DNA from: an uncultured Collinsella sp.
GTDB lineage: Bacteria > Actinomycetota > Coriobacteriia > Coriobacteriales > Coriobacteriaceae
Assembly (NCBI GenBank): GCA_937934355.1
Contig: CALGZY010000184.1
Span: forward strand, 1 to 5,631
DNA: 5,631 nucleotides
Direction of reading: 5' to 3'
Below the pieces are notes generated by a model. That model had not been told where the DNA came from and made no database searches. It saw nothing but the letters and a program-made list of their open reading frames with translations. This document shows, one piece after another, positions 1 to 5,631 of this stretch; the stretch's first letter is position 1; every line of letters begins with the position of its first letter. The position numbers and the translations under genes are program-made.

Positions 1-1182
1 CTGTTTGCCCAGGAAAATAGAAAGAATGGCGGGAGGAGCTTCATTAGCACCCAAACGATGGTCGTTTCCGGCAGATGCTACCGCAATTCGCAGCAGATCC
101 TGGTAATCATCGACTGCCTGAATGACAGCACAGAGGAACAGAAGGAATTGTGCGTTTTCATAGGGCGTCTCACCGGGAGAGAGTAGATTTACATTGGTGT
201 CAGTTGCCAAAGACCAGTTGTTATGCTTGCCGCTGCCATTGACTCCTACGAAGGGTTTTTCATGGAGCAGACACACTAAGCCGTGTTTCAAAGCAACTTT
301 CTGCATGATCTCCATGGTCAGCTGGTTGTGGTCGGCGGCTACATTGGTGGTCGTGTAAATGGGGGCCAGCTCATGCTGTGCAGGTGCAACTTCGTTGTGC
401 TGCGTTTTTGCTAAAATACCAAGCTTCCAGAGATGCTCGTTCAGATCAGCCATATAGGCGGCAACACGAGGCTTGATCGAGCCGAAGTAATGGTCGTCCA
501 TCTCCTGTCCTTTGGGAGGCTTGGCTCCAAACAGGGTACGGCCAGTGAAACGCAAATCCCGGCGCTGCGCATACATCTTGGCGTCTACCAAGAAGTACTC
601 TTGCTCAGGCCCCACAGAGGTGTGGACATACTTAGCTTTGGTGTTACCGAACAGCCGCAGAATACGCAGTGCCTGTTTGTTCAGGGCTTCCATAGACCGC
701 AGCAGGGGAGCTTTCTTATCCAATGCTTCACCACCGTAGGAGCAGAATGCAGTGGGAATACACAGGCTCTTTTCTTTAATAAAGGCATAGGATGTGGGGT
801 CCCAAGCGGTGTAGCCACGGGCCTCGAAGGTAGCACGCAGGCCGCCGTTGGGGAAGCTCGAGGCATCGGGCTCGCCCTGGATGAGGTTCTTGCCCGTAAA
901 CTTGGTAATGGCGGTGCCGTCGTGGTTGGGCTCGAGGAAGCTGTCGTGCTTCTCGGAAGTAATGCCCGAAAGCGGCTGGAACCAGTGCGCATAGTGCGTC
1001 GCGCCCTTGGAGATGGCCCAGACCTTCATGGCATGGGCAACGGCGTTGGCCACATCCAGGTCGAGCGGCTCACCGCCCTCGAGGGTTGCAGCAAGGCGCT
1101 TCCAAATGTCCTTGGGGAGGTAGTCCTTCATGACTTCCTCAGAGAACACCATGGTCCCGAAGCGGTCAGTAAGTTCGGCCAT
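1..1182 (-). CDS. glnN: Glutamine synthetase type III, N-terminal 394 residues (partial)
   Basis: Cytoplasmic enzyme that makes glutamine from glutamate, ammonia and ATP. The frame is open from the ATG at 1182-1180 to the window edge, so the C-terminal part is missing (the family is usually about 700 residues). Class III features seen: residues 1-60 typical of GSIII ([19 protein letters not shown]), [17 protein letters not shown] at about 66-82, [19 protein letters not shown] at 116-134, GPEQEYFLV at 191-199 with glutamates E193 and E195 likely at the metal site, NEVAPAQHE at 263-271, [10 protein letters not shown] at 315-324 and [14 protein letters not shown] at 372-385. The ATG is chosen because AAGGGAG lies 6 bases upstream. 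It is transcribed away from the met operon. Oddity: codon use changes abruptly near residue 130 (position about 795), with no frameshift, suggesting a recombinant or chimeric gene. The family call is very secure. Confidence 0.96.
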   Translation of the reverse strand, partial: MAELTDRFGTMVFSEEVMKDYLPKDIWKRLAATLEGGEPLDLDVANAVAHAMKVWAISKGATHYAHWFQPLSGITSEKHDSFLEPNHDGTAITKFTGKNLIQGEPDASSFPNGGLRATFEARGYTAWDPTSYAFIKEKSLCIPTAFCSYGGEALDKKAPLLRSMEALNKQALRILRLFGNTKAKYVHTSVGPEQEYFLVDAKMYAQRRDLRFTGRTLFGAKPPKGQEMDDHYFGSIKPRVAAYMADLNEHLWKLGILAKTQHNEVAPAQHELAPIYTTTNVAADHNQLTMEIMQKVALKHGLVCLLHEKPFVGVNGSGKHNNWSLATDTNVNLLSPGETPYENAQFLLFLCAVIQAVDDYQDLLRIAVASAGNDHRLGANEAPPAILSIFLGKQ

Positions 1183-1188
1183 ACGGAA

Positions 1189-1195
1189 CTCCCTT
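1189..1195 (-). promoter_or_regulatory. Ribosome binding site of the glutamine synthetase gene
   Basis: Reading the minus strand, AAGGGAG lies 6 bases before the ATG at 1182. It is a strong Shine-Dalgarno match and favours this start over the next in-frame ATG (residue 11). Confidence 0.85.
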
Positions 1196-1203
1196 CGTAT
1201 CGG

Positions 1204-1222
1204 CACCGCGTGAGAAGCGGTG
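1204..1222 (-). promoter_or_regulatory. Small hairpin in the glnN leader
   Basis: CACCGC (1204-1209) and GCGGTG (1217-1222) are perfect 6-base arms around a 7-base loop. The hairpin ends about 8 bases before the glnN Shine-Dalgarno, so in the mRNA it would sit directly upstream of the ribosome site. There is no U-tract, so it does not look like a terminator. A role in translation is only inferred. Confidence 0.4.
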
Positions 1223-1237
1223 TTGATTACTAACGAA

Positions 1238-1257
1238 CGAGTCATAGCTTAGACTCG
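1238..1257. repeat. Inverted repeat CGAGTC-N8-GACTCG
   Basis: Perfect 6-base arms at 1238-1243 and 1252-1257 flank the 8-base spacer ATAGCTTA. It lies between the nested palindrome and the glnN leader hairpin, and could be a leader stem or an operator half. Function unknown. Confidence 0.4.
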
Positions 1258-1261
1258 CCGT

Positions 1262-1299
1262 GTTTCCGCGACATTACCGTTATGTTGCTGTCGCGAAAC
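1262..1299. promoter_or_regulatory. Nested palindrome, candidate operator for glnN
   Basis: The outer arms are GTTTCCGCGACA (1262-1273) and TGTCGCGAAAC (1289-1299), complementary except for one extra C in the left arm. Inside, overlapping the left arm, is a second near-palindrome, ACATTACCGTTATGT (1271-1285), on a different centre. Each outer end reads as GAAAC preceded by six bases and a GT-starting five-mer (GTAAT on the minus strand, GTTGC on the plus strand). This partly resembles the GTnAC-n6-GAAAC box described for actinobacterial OmpR-type GlnR, but the two halves face each other instead of running in tandem. A nitrogen-regulator site is an inference; the symmetry itself is plainly visible. 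Confidence 0.5.
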
Positions 1300-1306
1300 C
1301 AATCAA
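1279..1306 (-). promoter_or_regulatory. Candidate glnN promoter
   Basis: On the minus strand TTGATT (1306-1301) is followed after 16 bases by CATAAC (1284-1279), each a 4/6 match to sigma-70 boxes. It overlaps the nested palindrome, as an operator-promoter pair would. The match is weak, and start-site mapping could place it elsewhere in the 1183-1400 interval. Confidence 0.3.
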
Positions 1307-1418
1307 TGAGGTTACCCTATCGAGGCGGCGTTGCCACCCTCAACAGCCAATCAACTGCATAAATTGCAGACCTCTCCCCATGGTTTAAGGGCAGTCAATT
1401 TGGGATGGAGCTCTATTA

Positions 1419-1444
1419 ACTGGTATTTTGCATCAGATACCAGT
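1419..1444. promoter_or_regulatory. Inverted repeat ACTGGTAT-N10-ATACCAGT, candidate metF operator
   Basis: Perfect 8-base arms (1419-1426 and 1437-1444) surround the 10-base spacer TTTGCATCAG. Only three bases separate it from the TATAGT box at 1448-1453, so it covers where a -35 element and RNA polymerase would sit. This is the classic position of a repressor site. The half-word TGGTAT recurs at 1511-1516. There is only a short, interrupted T run after it, which argues against a terminator. The protein that binds is unknown; a methionine-, SAM- or B12-responsive regulator would be a reasonable guess. Confidence 0.5.
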
Positions 1445-1447
1445 CTT

Positions 1448-1453
1448 TATAGT
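1448..1453 (+). promoter_or_regulatory. Candidate -10 box of the met operon promoter
   Basis: TATAGT matches the -10 consensus at 5 of 6 bases. No good -35 is seen at 16-18 bases; TTTGCA (1427-1432) is 4/6 but only 15 bases away and lies in the spacer of the inverted repeat. A second possibility is the extended -10 TG-T-TATAGA at 1475-1483. Either gives a leader of roughly 120-150 bases. Confidence 0.35.
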
Positions 1454-1595
1454 CCGTGCCTAGATTAGCCGCTCTGTTATAGAGAAAGCCGATAGCAAGG
1501 CATCTTTGATTGGTATCCTCAAATAGCGAGTGAAACTCCACCGTGGCACAGTGGTGCTGTAGAATCCTTACAACACATCACACTATTACGTATCT

Positions 1596-1602
1596 AGAGG
1601 AG
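1596..1602 (+). promoter_or_regulatory. Ribosome binding site of metF
   Basis: AGAGGAG lies 6 bases before the ATG at 1609. It decides the metF start in favour of 1609 over the in-frame GTG at 1543, which has no such site. Confidence 0.9.
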
Positions 1603-1608
1603 CACGAT

Positions 1609-2481
1609 ATGCGCGTCGACGAGGTTTTTAAGCAGGCAGCATCCCAGGACACCGCGCCCATTTCGTTTGAGATGTTCCCGCCCAAGGGCGAGCTGACCCT
1701 CGACACGGCTCGCGAAGTGGCAGGCAATCTGTGCAAGCTTTCGCCGAGCTTTGTCTCGGTCACCTGCTCGGCCGGCGGCTCGGGCAACGGCGCCACCACC
1801 GCCCCCATCGCGCATATGATTACGAGCGAATTCGATACACCCTCGGTGGCACACCTTACCTGCGTGGGCCGCTCGCACGCCGATATCGCCGCCAAGATCG
1901 ACGAGTATCGCACCGCCGGCGTGGAAAACATCCTGGCCCTGCGTGGCGATCTCCCTGCCGGCGCAACCGAGGACGACAAGCCCGCCTCCGACTACGCCTA
2001 CGCCCGCGACCTCATCCCCGAGCTCGTCGACGCCGGCTTTTGCGTGGGCGCCGCAGCCTACCCCGAGGGCCACATTGCCTGCGAGGATCTCAACCTCTCG
2101 GTCGAACACCTCAAGCAAAAACAGGACGCCGGCGCGAGCTTCTTTGTGACGCAGCTCTTCTTTGATAACGAGTGCTTCTACCGTTTTCGCGAGCTTGCCG
2201 ACAAGGCCGGCATCACCGTGCCCATTACCGCGGGCATCATGCCGTTTATGGGCAAGTCGCAGATCAGCCGCATGGTCTTTATGTGCGGCGCGTCGCTGCC
2301 TTCCCCCGTCATCAAGATTCTCGCCAAGTACGAGAATGACCCCGAGAGCCTGCAGGCAGCTGGTGTAGATTATGCAGCCCGCCAGCTTTGCGACCTCAAG
2401 GAGCACGGCGCCGACGGCCTGCACCTGTACACTATGAACCGTCCTGCGATCGCCGCGACCATTATGGAGCGCCTGGGGTAA
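1609..2481 (+). CDS. metF: Methylenetetrahydrofolate reductase
   Basis: Flavoprotein of the cytoplasm that reduces 5,10-methylene-tetrahydrofolate to 5-methyl-tetrahydrofolate, the methyl donor for MetH. The protein is 290 residues, the usual size for bacterial MetF. A single TIM-barrel domain is expected. Visible family landmarks: ISFEMFPPKGE at 18-28 with E21 matching the catalytic glutamate of the FEFFPP motif, LRGDLP at 111-116 with D114 at the flavin site, YPEGH at 151-155, FVTQLFFD at 179-186 with Q182 at the folate site, GIMP at 209-212 and GLHLYTMNR at 270-278 near the end. It opens the operon, and its TAA shares one base with the ATG of the next gene (TAATG), so translational coupling is likely. 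Codon use is G/C-ending, as in the downstream genes. No metV-like partner is seen. The call is secure; the electron donor cannot be read from the sequence. Confidence 0.97.
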   Translation: MRVDEVFKQAASQDTAPISFEMFPPKGELTLDTAREVAGNLCKLSPSFVSVTCSAGGSGNGATTAPIAHMITSEFDTPSVAHLTCVGRSHADIAAKIDEYRTAGVENILALRGDLPAGATEDDKPASDYAYARDLIPELVDAGFCVGAAAYPEGHIACEDLNLSVEHLKQKQDAGASFFVTQLFFDNECFYRFRELADKAGITVPITAGIMPFMGKSQISRMVFMCGASLPSPVIKILAKYENDPESLQAAGVDYAARQLCDLKEHGADGLHLYTMNRPAIAATIMERLG

Positions 2482-3269
2482 TGGAAAAACCGCACATCGA
2501 TACAACCGCTGTCGAAGTGCCGGCCGACCTTGCGTCGCCGGCGCTTTACCGTGTCGATGCTGCGCACCATCCCCGTGTCGACCGTGCCGAGATGCTGCGG
2601 TATCTGGGTTACGGCGGCCAGCAGATTGAGCCCGAACTGTCACGACGTATTGAGCTTGTGGTCGAGCGTCTGGAACTTGACATTGAGCCCCGTGGCGTGC
2701 GCCGCGTGTTTGCCGTCGATGCCACGGGCGTGGACGAGCAGGGCAAGCCTTGCATCCGTCTGGTCGGCACCAACGTTGAGCTGCGCGGTCGCGATATCTA
2801 TCGACATCTCAAAGACGCCCGCTTTGCCGCACTCATGGCATGCACCCTCGGCATGGACGCCGAGCGTCGCCTGCGCATCACGGGAGCCCAACATCCCCTG
2901 GAGGGCGCCGTGCTCGACGCCGCGTGCTCCGCTTACGTGGAAGCCGCCGTTGAGCAAATGGACCAGCAGGTCAAGACGGACGCCGCCGTTCATGGGCTCG
3001 CCGGCAACTGGCGCTTTAGTCCCGGCTACGGCGACTGCCCGCTCTCGGCCCAGCGCTCGATCGTCAATGCGCTCAACGCCACGCGGCTCATCGGCCTGAC
3101 CGTCACGCCCACCAGCCTGCTCATGCCCACCAAAAGCGTGACCGCGGTGATCGGCCTGTTCGAAGGCGAAGTCCACGACGCCCAGACCCGCCCCACCTGC
3201 AATATCTGCCGCATGCGCGAGAACTGCCGCTTCCGCGCCGCCCACACCACCTGCTATTCCAGCCATTAG
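2481..3269 (+). CDS. Stand-alone methionine synthase reactivation (activation-domain) protein
   Basis: The 262-residue protein corresponds to the C-terminal AdoMet-binding activation domain of long MetH enzymes (Pfam Met_synt_B12 family), here a separate gene. Known role of the family: when MetH cobalamin is oxidised to cob(II)alamin, this domain supplies a methyl group from S-adenosylmethionine during reductive reactivation. Seen: EMLRYLGYGG at 37-46, the family's usual opening; FAALMACTLGM at 115-125; RFSPGYGDCPL at 178-188, matching the RxxxGYGD AdoMet-binding motif; and SLLMPTKSVTAVIGL at 212-226. The C-terminus carries C240, C243, C249 and C258 (CxxCx5Cx8C), possibly a metal site. The start at 2481 overlaps the metF stop; GGAG at 2466-2469 is a loose ribosome site, so coupling to metF is likely. 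The ~35 residues before EMLRYLGY are poorly recognisable. It lies directly before metH, which fits its job. Thermotoga maritima has a comparable split system. Confidence 0.92.
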   Translation: MEKPHIDTTAVEVPADLASPALYRVDAAHHPRVDRAEMLRYLGYGGQQIEPELSRRIELVVERLELDIEPRGVRRVFAVDATGVDEQGKPCIRLVGTNVELRGRDIYRHLKDARFAALMACTLGMDAERRLRITGAQHPLEGAVLDAACSAYVEAAVEQMDQQVKTDAAVHGLAGNWRFSPGYGDCPLSAQRSIVNALNATRLIGLTVTPTSLLMPTKSVTAVIGLFEGEVHDAQTRPTCNICRMRENCRFRAAHTTCYSSH

Positions 3270-3272
3270 GAG
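3266..3272 (+). promoter_or_regulatory. Ribosome binding site of metH
   Basis: TTAGGAG overlaps the stop codon of the upstream gene and lies 6 bases before the ATG at 3279. It supports the start that gives MetH its ~50-residue N-terminal extension. Confidence 0.85.
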
Positions 3273-3278
3273 CCCTCG

Positions 3279-5631
3279 ATGTTTACTCCGCTTATCACTC
3301 ATGATTTGGACGGCGCCGCGCTGGCGGCACCCGTTGATGCCGCACGTCGCAACGGTGCCACGTACAAGACGCGCACGATCGACGATCTGCGCATTAAGGA
3401 CGGTCGCCTGCGTGCGGCCATCGAGGGCACGGGGCACCTACTGTTCGACGGCGGCATGGGCACCATGTTGCAGGCCGCTGGCATGAAGGCGGGCGCCCTG
3501 CCCGAGCTGCTCAACTTTGAGGAACCCCAGGTTATCACTGATATCCAACGTCAATATGTCGAGGCCGGCTGCGACGTGATTACCGCCAACACCTTTGGCG
3601 CCAACGCCCACAAGCTCGACGGTGCCGCCACCGTGGCAGACGTCTTTGCCGCGGCCGTCGCCTGTGCCCGCGAGGCCGGCGCCCGCTACGTCGCCGGCGA
3701 TATCGGCCCCATCGGCGCGCTGCTTCGCCCCCTGGGTACTCTGAGCTTCGACGAGGCCTACGACCTCTTTGCCGAGGAAGTGCGCGCCGGCGTCGCCGCG
3801 GGTGTGGACCTCTTTATTATCGAGACCATGACCGACCTTGCCGAGATCAAGGCGGCCGTCCTCGCCTGCCGCGAGAACTCCGACCTGCCCGTCTTTGCCA
3901 CCATGACCTTTGAGGAAGACGGCCGCACGTTTCTGGGCACGAGTCCCGAGGTGGCCGCCATCACGCTCGACGCCATCGGCGCCGACGTTTTAGGCATCAA
4001 CTGCAGCCAGGGACCGGCCGAGCTCCGCGGTCTTGCCGCACGCATGCTCACCGTCACCGACAAACCCATCATGGTGCAGGCCAACGCAGGACTCCCCCAT
4101 GTGGACGACGACGGCAACACCGTCTTTGATATCCAGGCCCCCGAATACGCCGAGGCCGTCGCCGGCATGATCGCCGACGGCGTGAGCGTCGTGGGCGGCT
4201 GCTGCGGCACCACGCCGGCGCACATGGCAGCGCTACGCACGCTTATCGATAACCACACGCCCAGCCCACGCCGCCGCAAGCCCAGCATGTCGGTCACGAG
4301 CGCCCAAACGGTCGTGGACCTTCCCTGCGACGGCCACAAGATCGCCGTCATCGGCGAGCGCATCAACCCCACCGGCAAAAAGCGCCTGCAGCAGGCCCTG
4401 CGCGACGGCGACCTGGACTACGTCGTGAGCCAGGGCATCAGCCAGCAGGAACAGGGCGCCGACATCCTGGACGTCAACGTCGGCCTGCCCGAGATCGACG
4501 AGGTCAAGATCATCCAACAGGCCACCGAGCAGCTCCAGGGCTCCACGCTGCTGCCGCTGCAGATCGACTCCACCGATCCCGCCGCTGTCGAGGCCGCCGT
4601 GCGCCGCTACGCCGGCAAGCCCATCATCAACTCGGTCAATGGCAAGCAGCAGATCATGGATGAGATCTTTCCGCTGGTCGCCCACTACGGCACCAACGTT
4701 GTCGGCCTTACGCTCGACGAAGGCGGCATCCCCGATACCGCCGAGGCTCGCTTCGCCATCGCCGAGCACATCGTGGCCGAGGCTGCCCGTTACGGCATCG
4801 GACCGGACCGCATCCTCATCGACTGCCTGGTCATGACCGCCTCGACCAACCAGCGCCAGGCCGAGCAGATCCTGCGCGCCATGTCCCTGTGCAAGGAGCG
4901 CCTGGGCGTCAAATGTGCGCTCGGCGTGTCGAACATCAGCTTTGGCCTGCCTGCCCGCCCGCTGCTGGGCTCGGTGTTTTTGGCCGCCGCCTTTGGCGCG
5001 GGCCTGGACGCCCCCATCATGAACCCGGGCTCCAAGCGCTTTATGGATACCGTCTACAGCTATCGCGTCCTGAGCGTTGAGGACGAGGGCTCGACCGGAT
5101 ACATCGAGCGCTATGCCGGCTGGACCGATCCGTACAAGATCGCCGCCAACCCGGCAGCTGCTCAGGCAGTATCGACCGACGCTGTGCCCGCTGCTGGCAC
5201 CGCCGGCACCGACGGCAACGACGACCCGATTCGTCGCATGGTCGTCTCGGGTCGCAAAGGCGAGATCGCTGCCGAGACCGAGCGCCTGCTGGCCGACCAC
5301 GACGCCATGGACCTCATCAACAATCACTTTATCCCCGCCCTCGACGAAGTTGGCGTCCTCTTTGACCGGGGCAAGTTCTTCTTGCCGCAGCTCATGGCCT
5401 CGGCCGAGGCCGCGCGCGTGGGCTTCGACACCATCAAGCGCCTGATGCCCGCCGGCGAGATTGCCGACAAGGGCAAAATCTGCGTGGCCACCGTCAAGGG
5501 CGACATCCACGATATTGGCAAGAACATCGTCAAAATGCTGCTCGACAACTACGGCTACACCGTCTTTGACCTGGGTCGCGACGTCGATCCGCAGGAAGTA
5601 CTCAAGACCGTCAAGGAGCGCGACATCAAAC
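3279..5631 (+). CDS. metH: Cobalamin-dependent methionine synthase, partial (3' end outside window)
   Basis: Transfers the methyl group of 5-methyltetrahydrofolate via cobalamin to homocysteine, forming methionine in the cytoplasm. The frame is open to the edge: 784 codons and one base. Domains in order: an N-terminal extension (about 1-52); the homocysteine-binding barrel from LLFDGGMGTMLQ (54-65), with zinc ligands C242 (INCSQG) and C308-C309 (GGCCGTTP); the pterin-binding barrel from IAVIGERINPTG (355-366), with DILDVNVG (395-402), QIDS (428-431) and INSVNG (450-455); an Ala/Thr/Gly-rich linker (about 624-648); the four-helix cobalamin cap (about 649-728, FFLPQLMASAEA); and the start of the cobalamin-binding domain, with GDIHDIGKN (741-749), where H744 of DxHxxG is the expected cobalt ligand. 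About 80-100 residues should be missing if, as the separate upstream gene suggests, there is no fused activation domain. That absence cannot be seen here. Third gene of the operon, 9 bases after the reactivation gene. Confidence 0.96.
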   Translation, partial: MFTPLITHDLDGAALAAPVDAARRNGATYKTRTIDDLRIKDGRLRAAIEGTGHLLFDGGMGTMLQAAGMKAGALPELLNFEEPQVITDIQRQYVEAGCDVITANTFGANAHKLDGAATVADVFAAAVACAREAGARYVAGDIGPIGALLRPLGTLSFDEAYDLFAEEVRAGVAAGVDLFIIETMTDLAEIKAAVLACRENSDLPVFATMTFEEDGRTFLGTSPEVAAITLDAIGADVLGINCSQGPAELRGLAARMLTVTDKPIMVQANAGLPHVDDDGNTVFDIQAPEYAEAVAGMIADGVSVVGGCCGTTPAHMAALRTLIDNHTPSPRRRKPSMSVTSAQTVVDLPCDGHKIAVIGERINPTGKKRLQQALRDGDLDYVVSQGISQQEQGADILDVNVGLPEIDEVKIIQQATEQLQGSTLLPLQIDSTDPAAVEAAVRRYAGKPIINSVNGKQQIMDEIFPLVAHYGTNVVGLTLDEGGIPDTAEARFAIAEHIVAEAARYGIGPDRILIDCLVMTASTNQRQAEQILRAMSLCKERLGVKCALGVSNISFGLPARPLLGSVFLAAAFGAGLDAPIMNPGSKRFMDTVYSYRVLSVEDEGSTGYIERYAGWTDPYKIAANPAAAQAVSTDAVPAAGTAGTDGNDDPIRRMVVSGRKGEIAAETERLLADHDAMDLINNHFIPALDEVGVLFDRGKFFLPQLMASAEAARVGFDTIKRLMPAGEIADKGKICVATVKGDIHDIGKNIVKMLLDNYGYTVFDLGRDVDPQEVLKTVKERDIK

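Larger units (their letters stand above)
1183..1608. other. Divergent intergenic region between glnN and metF
   Basis: This stretch of 426 bases has no convincing gene. It holds the 5' leaders and presumably the promoters of both divergent units. What can be seen: two small perfect-arm inverted repeats close to glnN (1204-1222 and 1238-1257), a larger nested palindrome (1262-1299), an 8-base-arm inverted repeat (1419-1444) just ahead of a TATAGT box, three copies of an 8-base word CCAATCAA/TTGATTGG (1299-1306, 1347-1354 and, inverted, 1506-1513), and ribosome binding sites at each end. I looked for S-box/SAM and cobalamin riboswitch cores in the metF leader and recognised none, but a covariance search would be needed to exclude them. 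Confidence 0.8.

Noticed and set aside
1..800. Mobile element insertion as the cause of the composition change in glnN
   Set aside because: The reading frame and protein family continue without interruption and there are no terminal repeats or transposase, so allelic replacement or chimeric assembly fits better.
433..1233. Plus-strand open frame of 266 codons
   Set aside because: It lies antisense to the clearly recognisable glutamine synthetase, and its translation resembles no family; it is a shadow of the real gene.
1282..1362. 26-codon plus-strand frame in the intergenic region as a leader peptide
   Set aside because: It has no ribosome site, no run of methionine or other regulatory codons, and it lies upstream of the likely metF promoter.
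1419..1453. Intrinsic terminator at the 8-base inverted repeat
   Set aside because: The stem is AT-rich, the following T run is interrupted (CTTTAT), and no gene ends just upstream. An operator is a better reading.
1543..1608. GTG at 1543 as the metF start, adding 22 residues
   Set aside because: There is no ribosome site before it, the added residues are unlike MetF, and the ATG at 1609 has AGAGGAG at ideal spacing.
1300..1608. SAM or cobalamin riboswitch before metF
   Set aside because: I saw none of the conserved cores by eye. The call is not made, though a covariance-model search could overturn this.
2388..2480. Upstream extension of the reactivation gene by 31 residues
   Set aside because: It would overlap metF by about 90 bases with an Arg-rich non-family sequence. 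The ATG at 2481 makes a normal stop-start overlap.
1594..2643. Minus-strand open frame of 349 codons
   Set aside because: It is antisense to metF and runs into the next gene. Its His/Gly/Ala/Arg-rich translation is typical of the reverse complement of a high-GC gene.
2640..3437. Minus-strand open frame of 265 codons
   Set aside because: It is antisense to the reactivation gene and the start of metH, with low-complexity translation and no recognisable domain.
4233..5510. Minus-strand open frame of 425 codons
   Set aside because: It is antisense to the pterin and cap domains of metH. Its length comes from the scarcity of stop codons in high-GC antisense frames.

Overview
The window looks like part of a chromosome from a high-GC gut actinobacterium, most likely of the Collinsella/Coriobacteriia type. 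The grounds are G/C-ending codons in the met genes, a class III glutamine synthetase, and a split B12-dependent methionine synthase whose reactivation domain is a separate gene. The genus is an inference, not read directly.

Layout. Positions 1-1182 (minus strand) hold the first 394 residues of a class III glutamine synthetase (glnN type), cut by the window edge. Positions 1183-1608 are a divergent intergenic region with several palindromes, candidate promoters and good ribosome binding sites for the genes on either side. Positions 1609-5631 (plus strand) form one tight operon: metF (methylenetetrahydrofolate reductase), a stand-alone methionine synthase reactivation protein, and metH (cobalamin-dependent methionine synthase, cut by the right edge). 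The first two genes overlap by one base and the next gap is 9 bases.

How the genes work together. MetF makes 5-methyltetrahydrofolate. MetH passes its methyl group through cobalamin to homocysteine to give methionine. The small middle protein matches the S-adenosylmethionine-dependent domain that rescues MetH when its cobalamin is oxidised. The glutamine synthetase is a separate nitrogen-assimilation unit transcribed the other way.

The most notable signal is inside the glutamine synthetase gene. Its first ~129 codons look like the rest of the window (GC3 about 82% by hand count, almost no A-ending codons). From about position 795 down to 1, codon use changes sharply (GC3 about 54-58%, many A-ending codons), while the protein reads through without interruption. 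This is either a recombinant mosaic gene or an assembly chimera. I found no mobile element, CRISPR array, RNA gene or clearly undescribed system; the met operon is ordinary apart from its split architecture and a MetH N-terminal extension.
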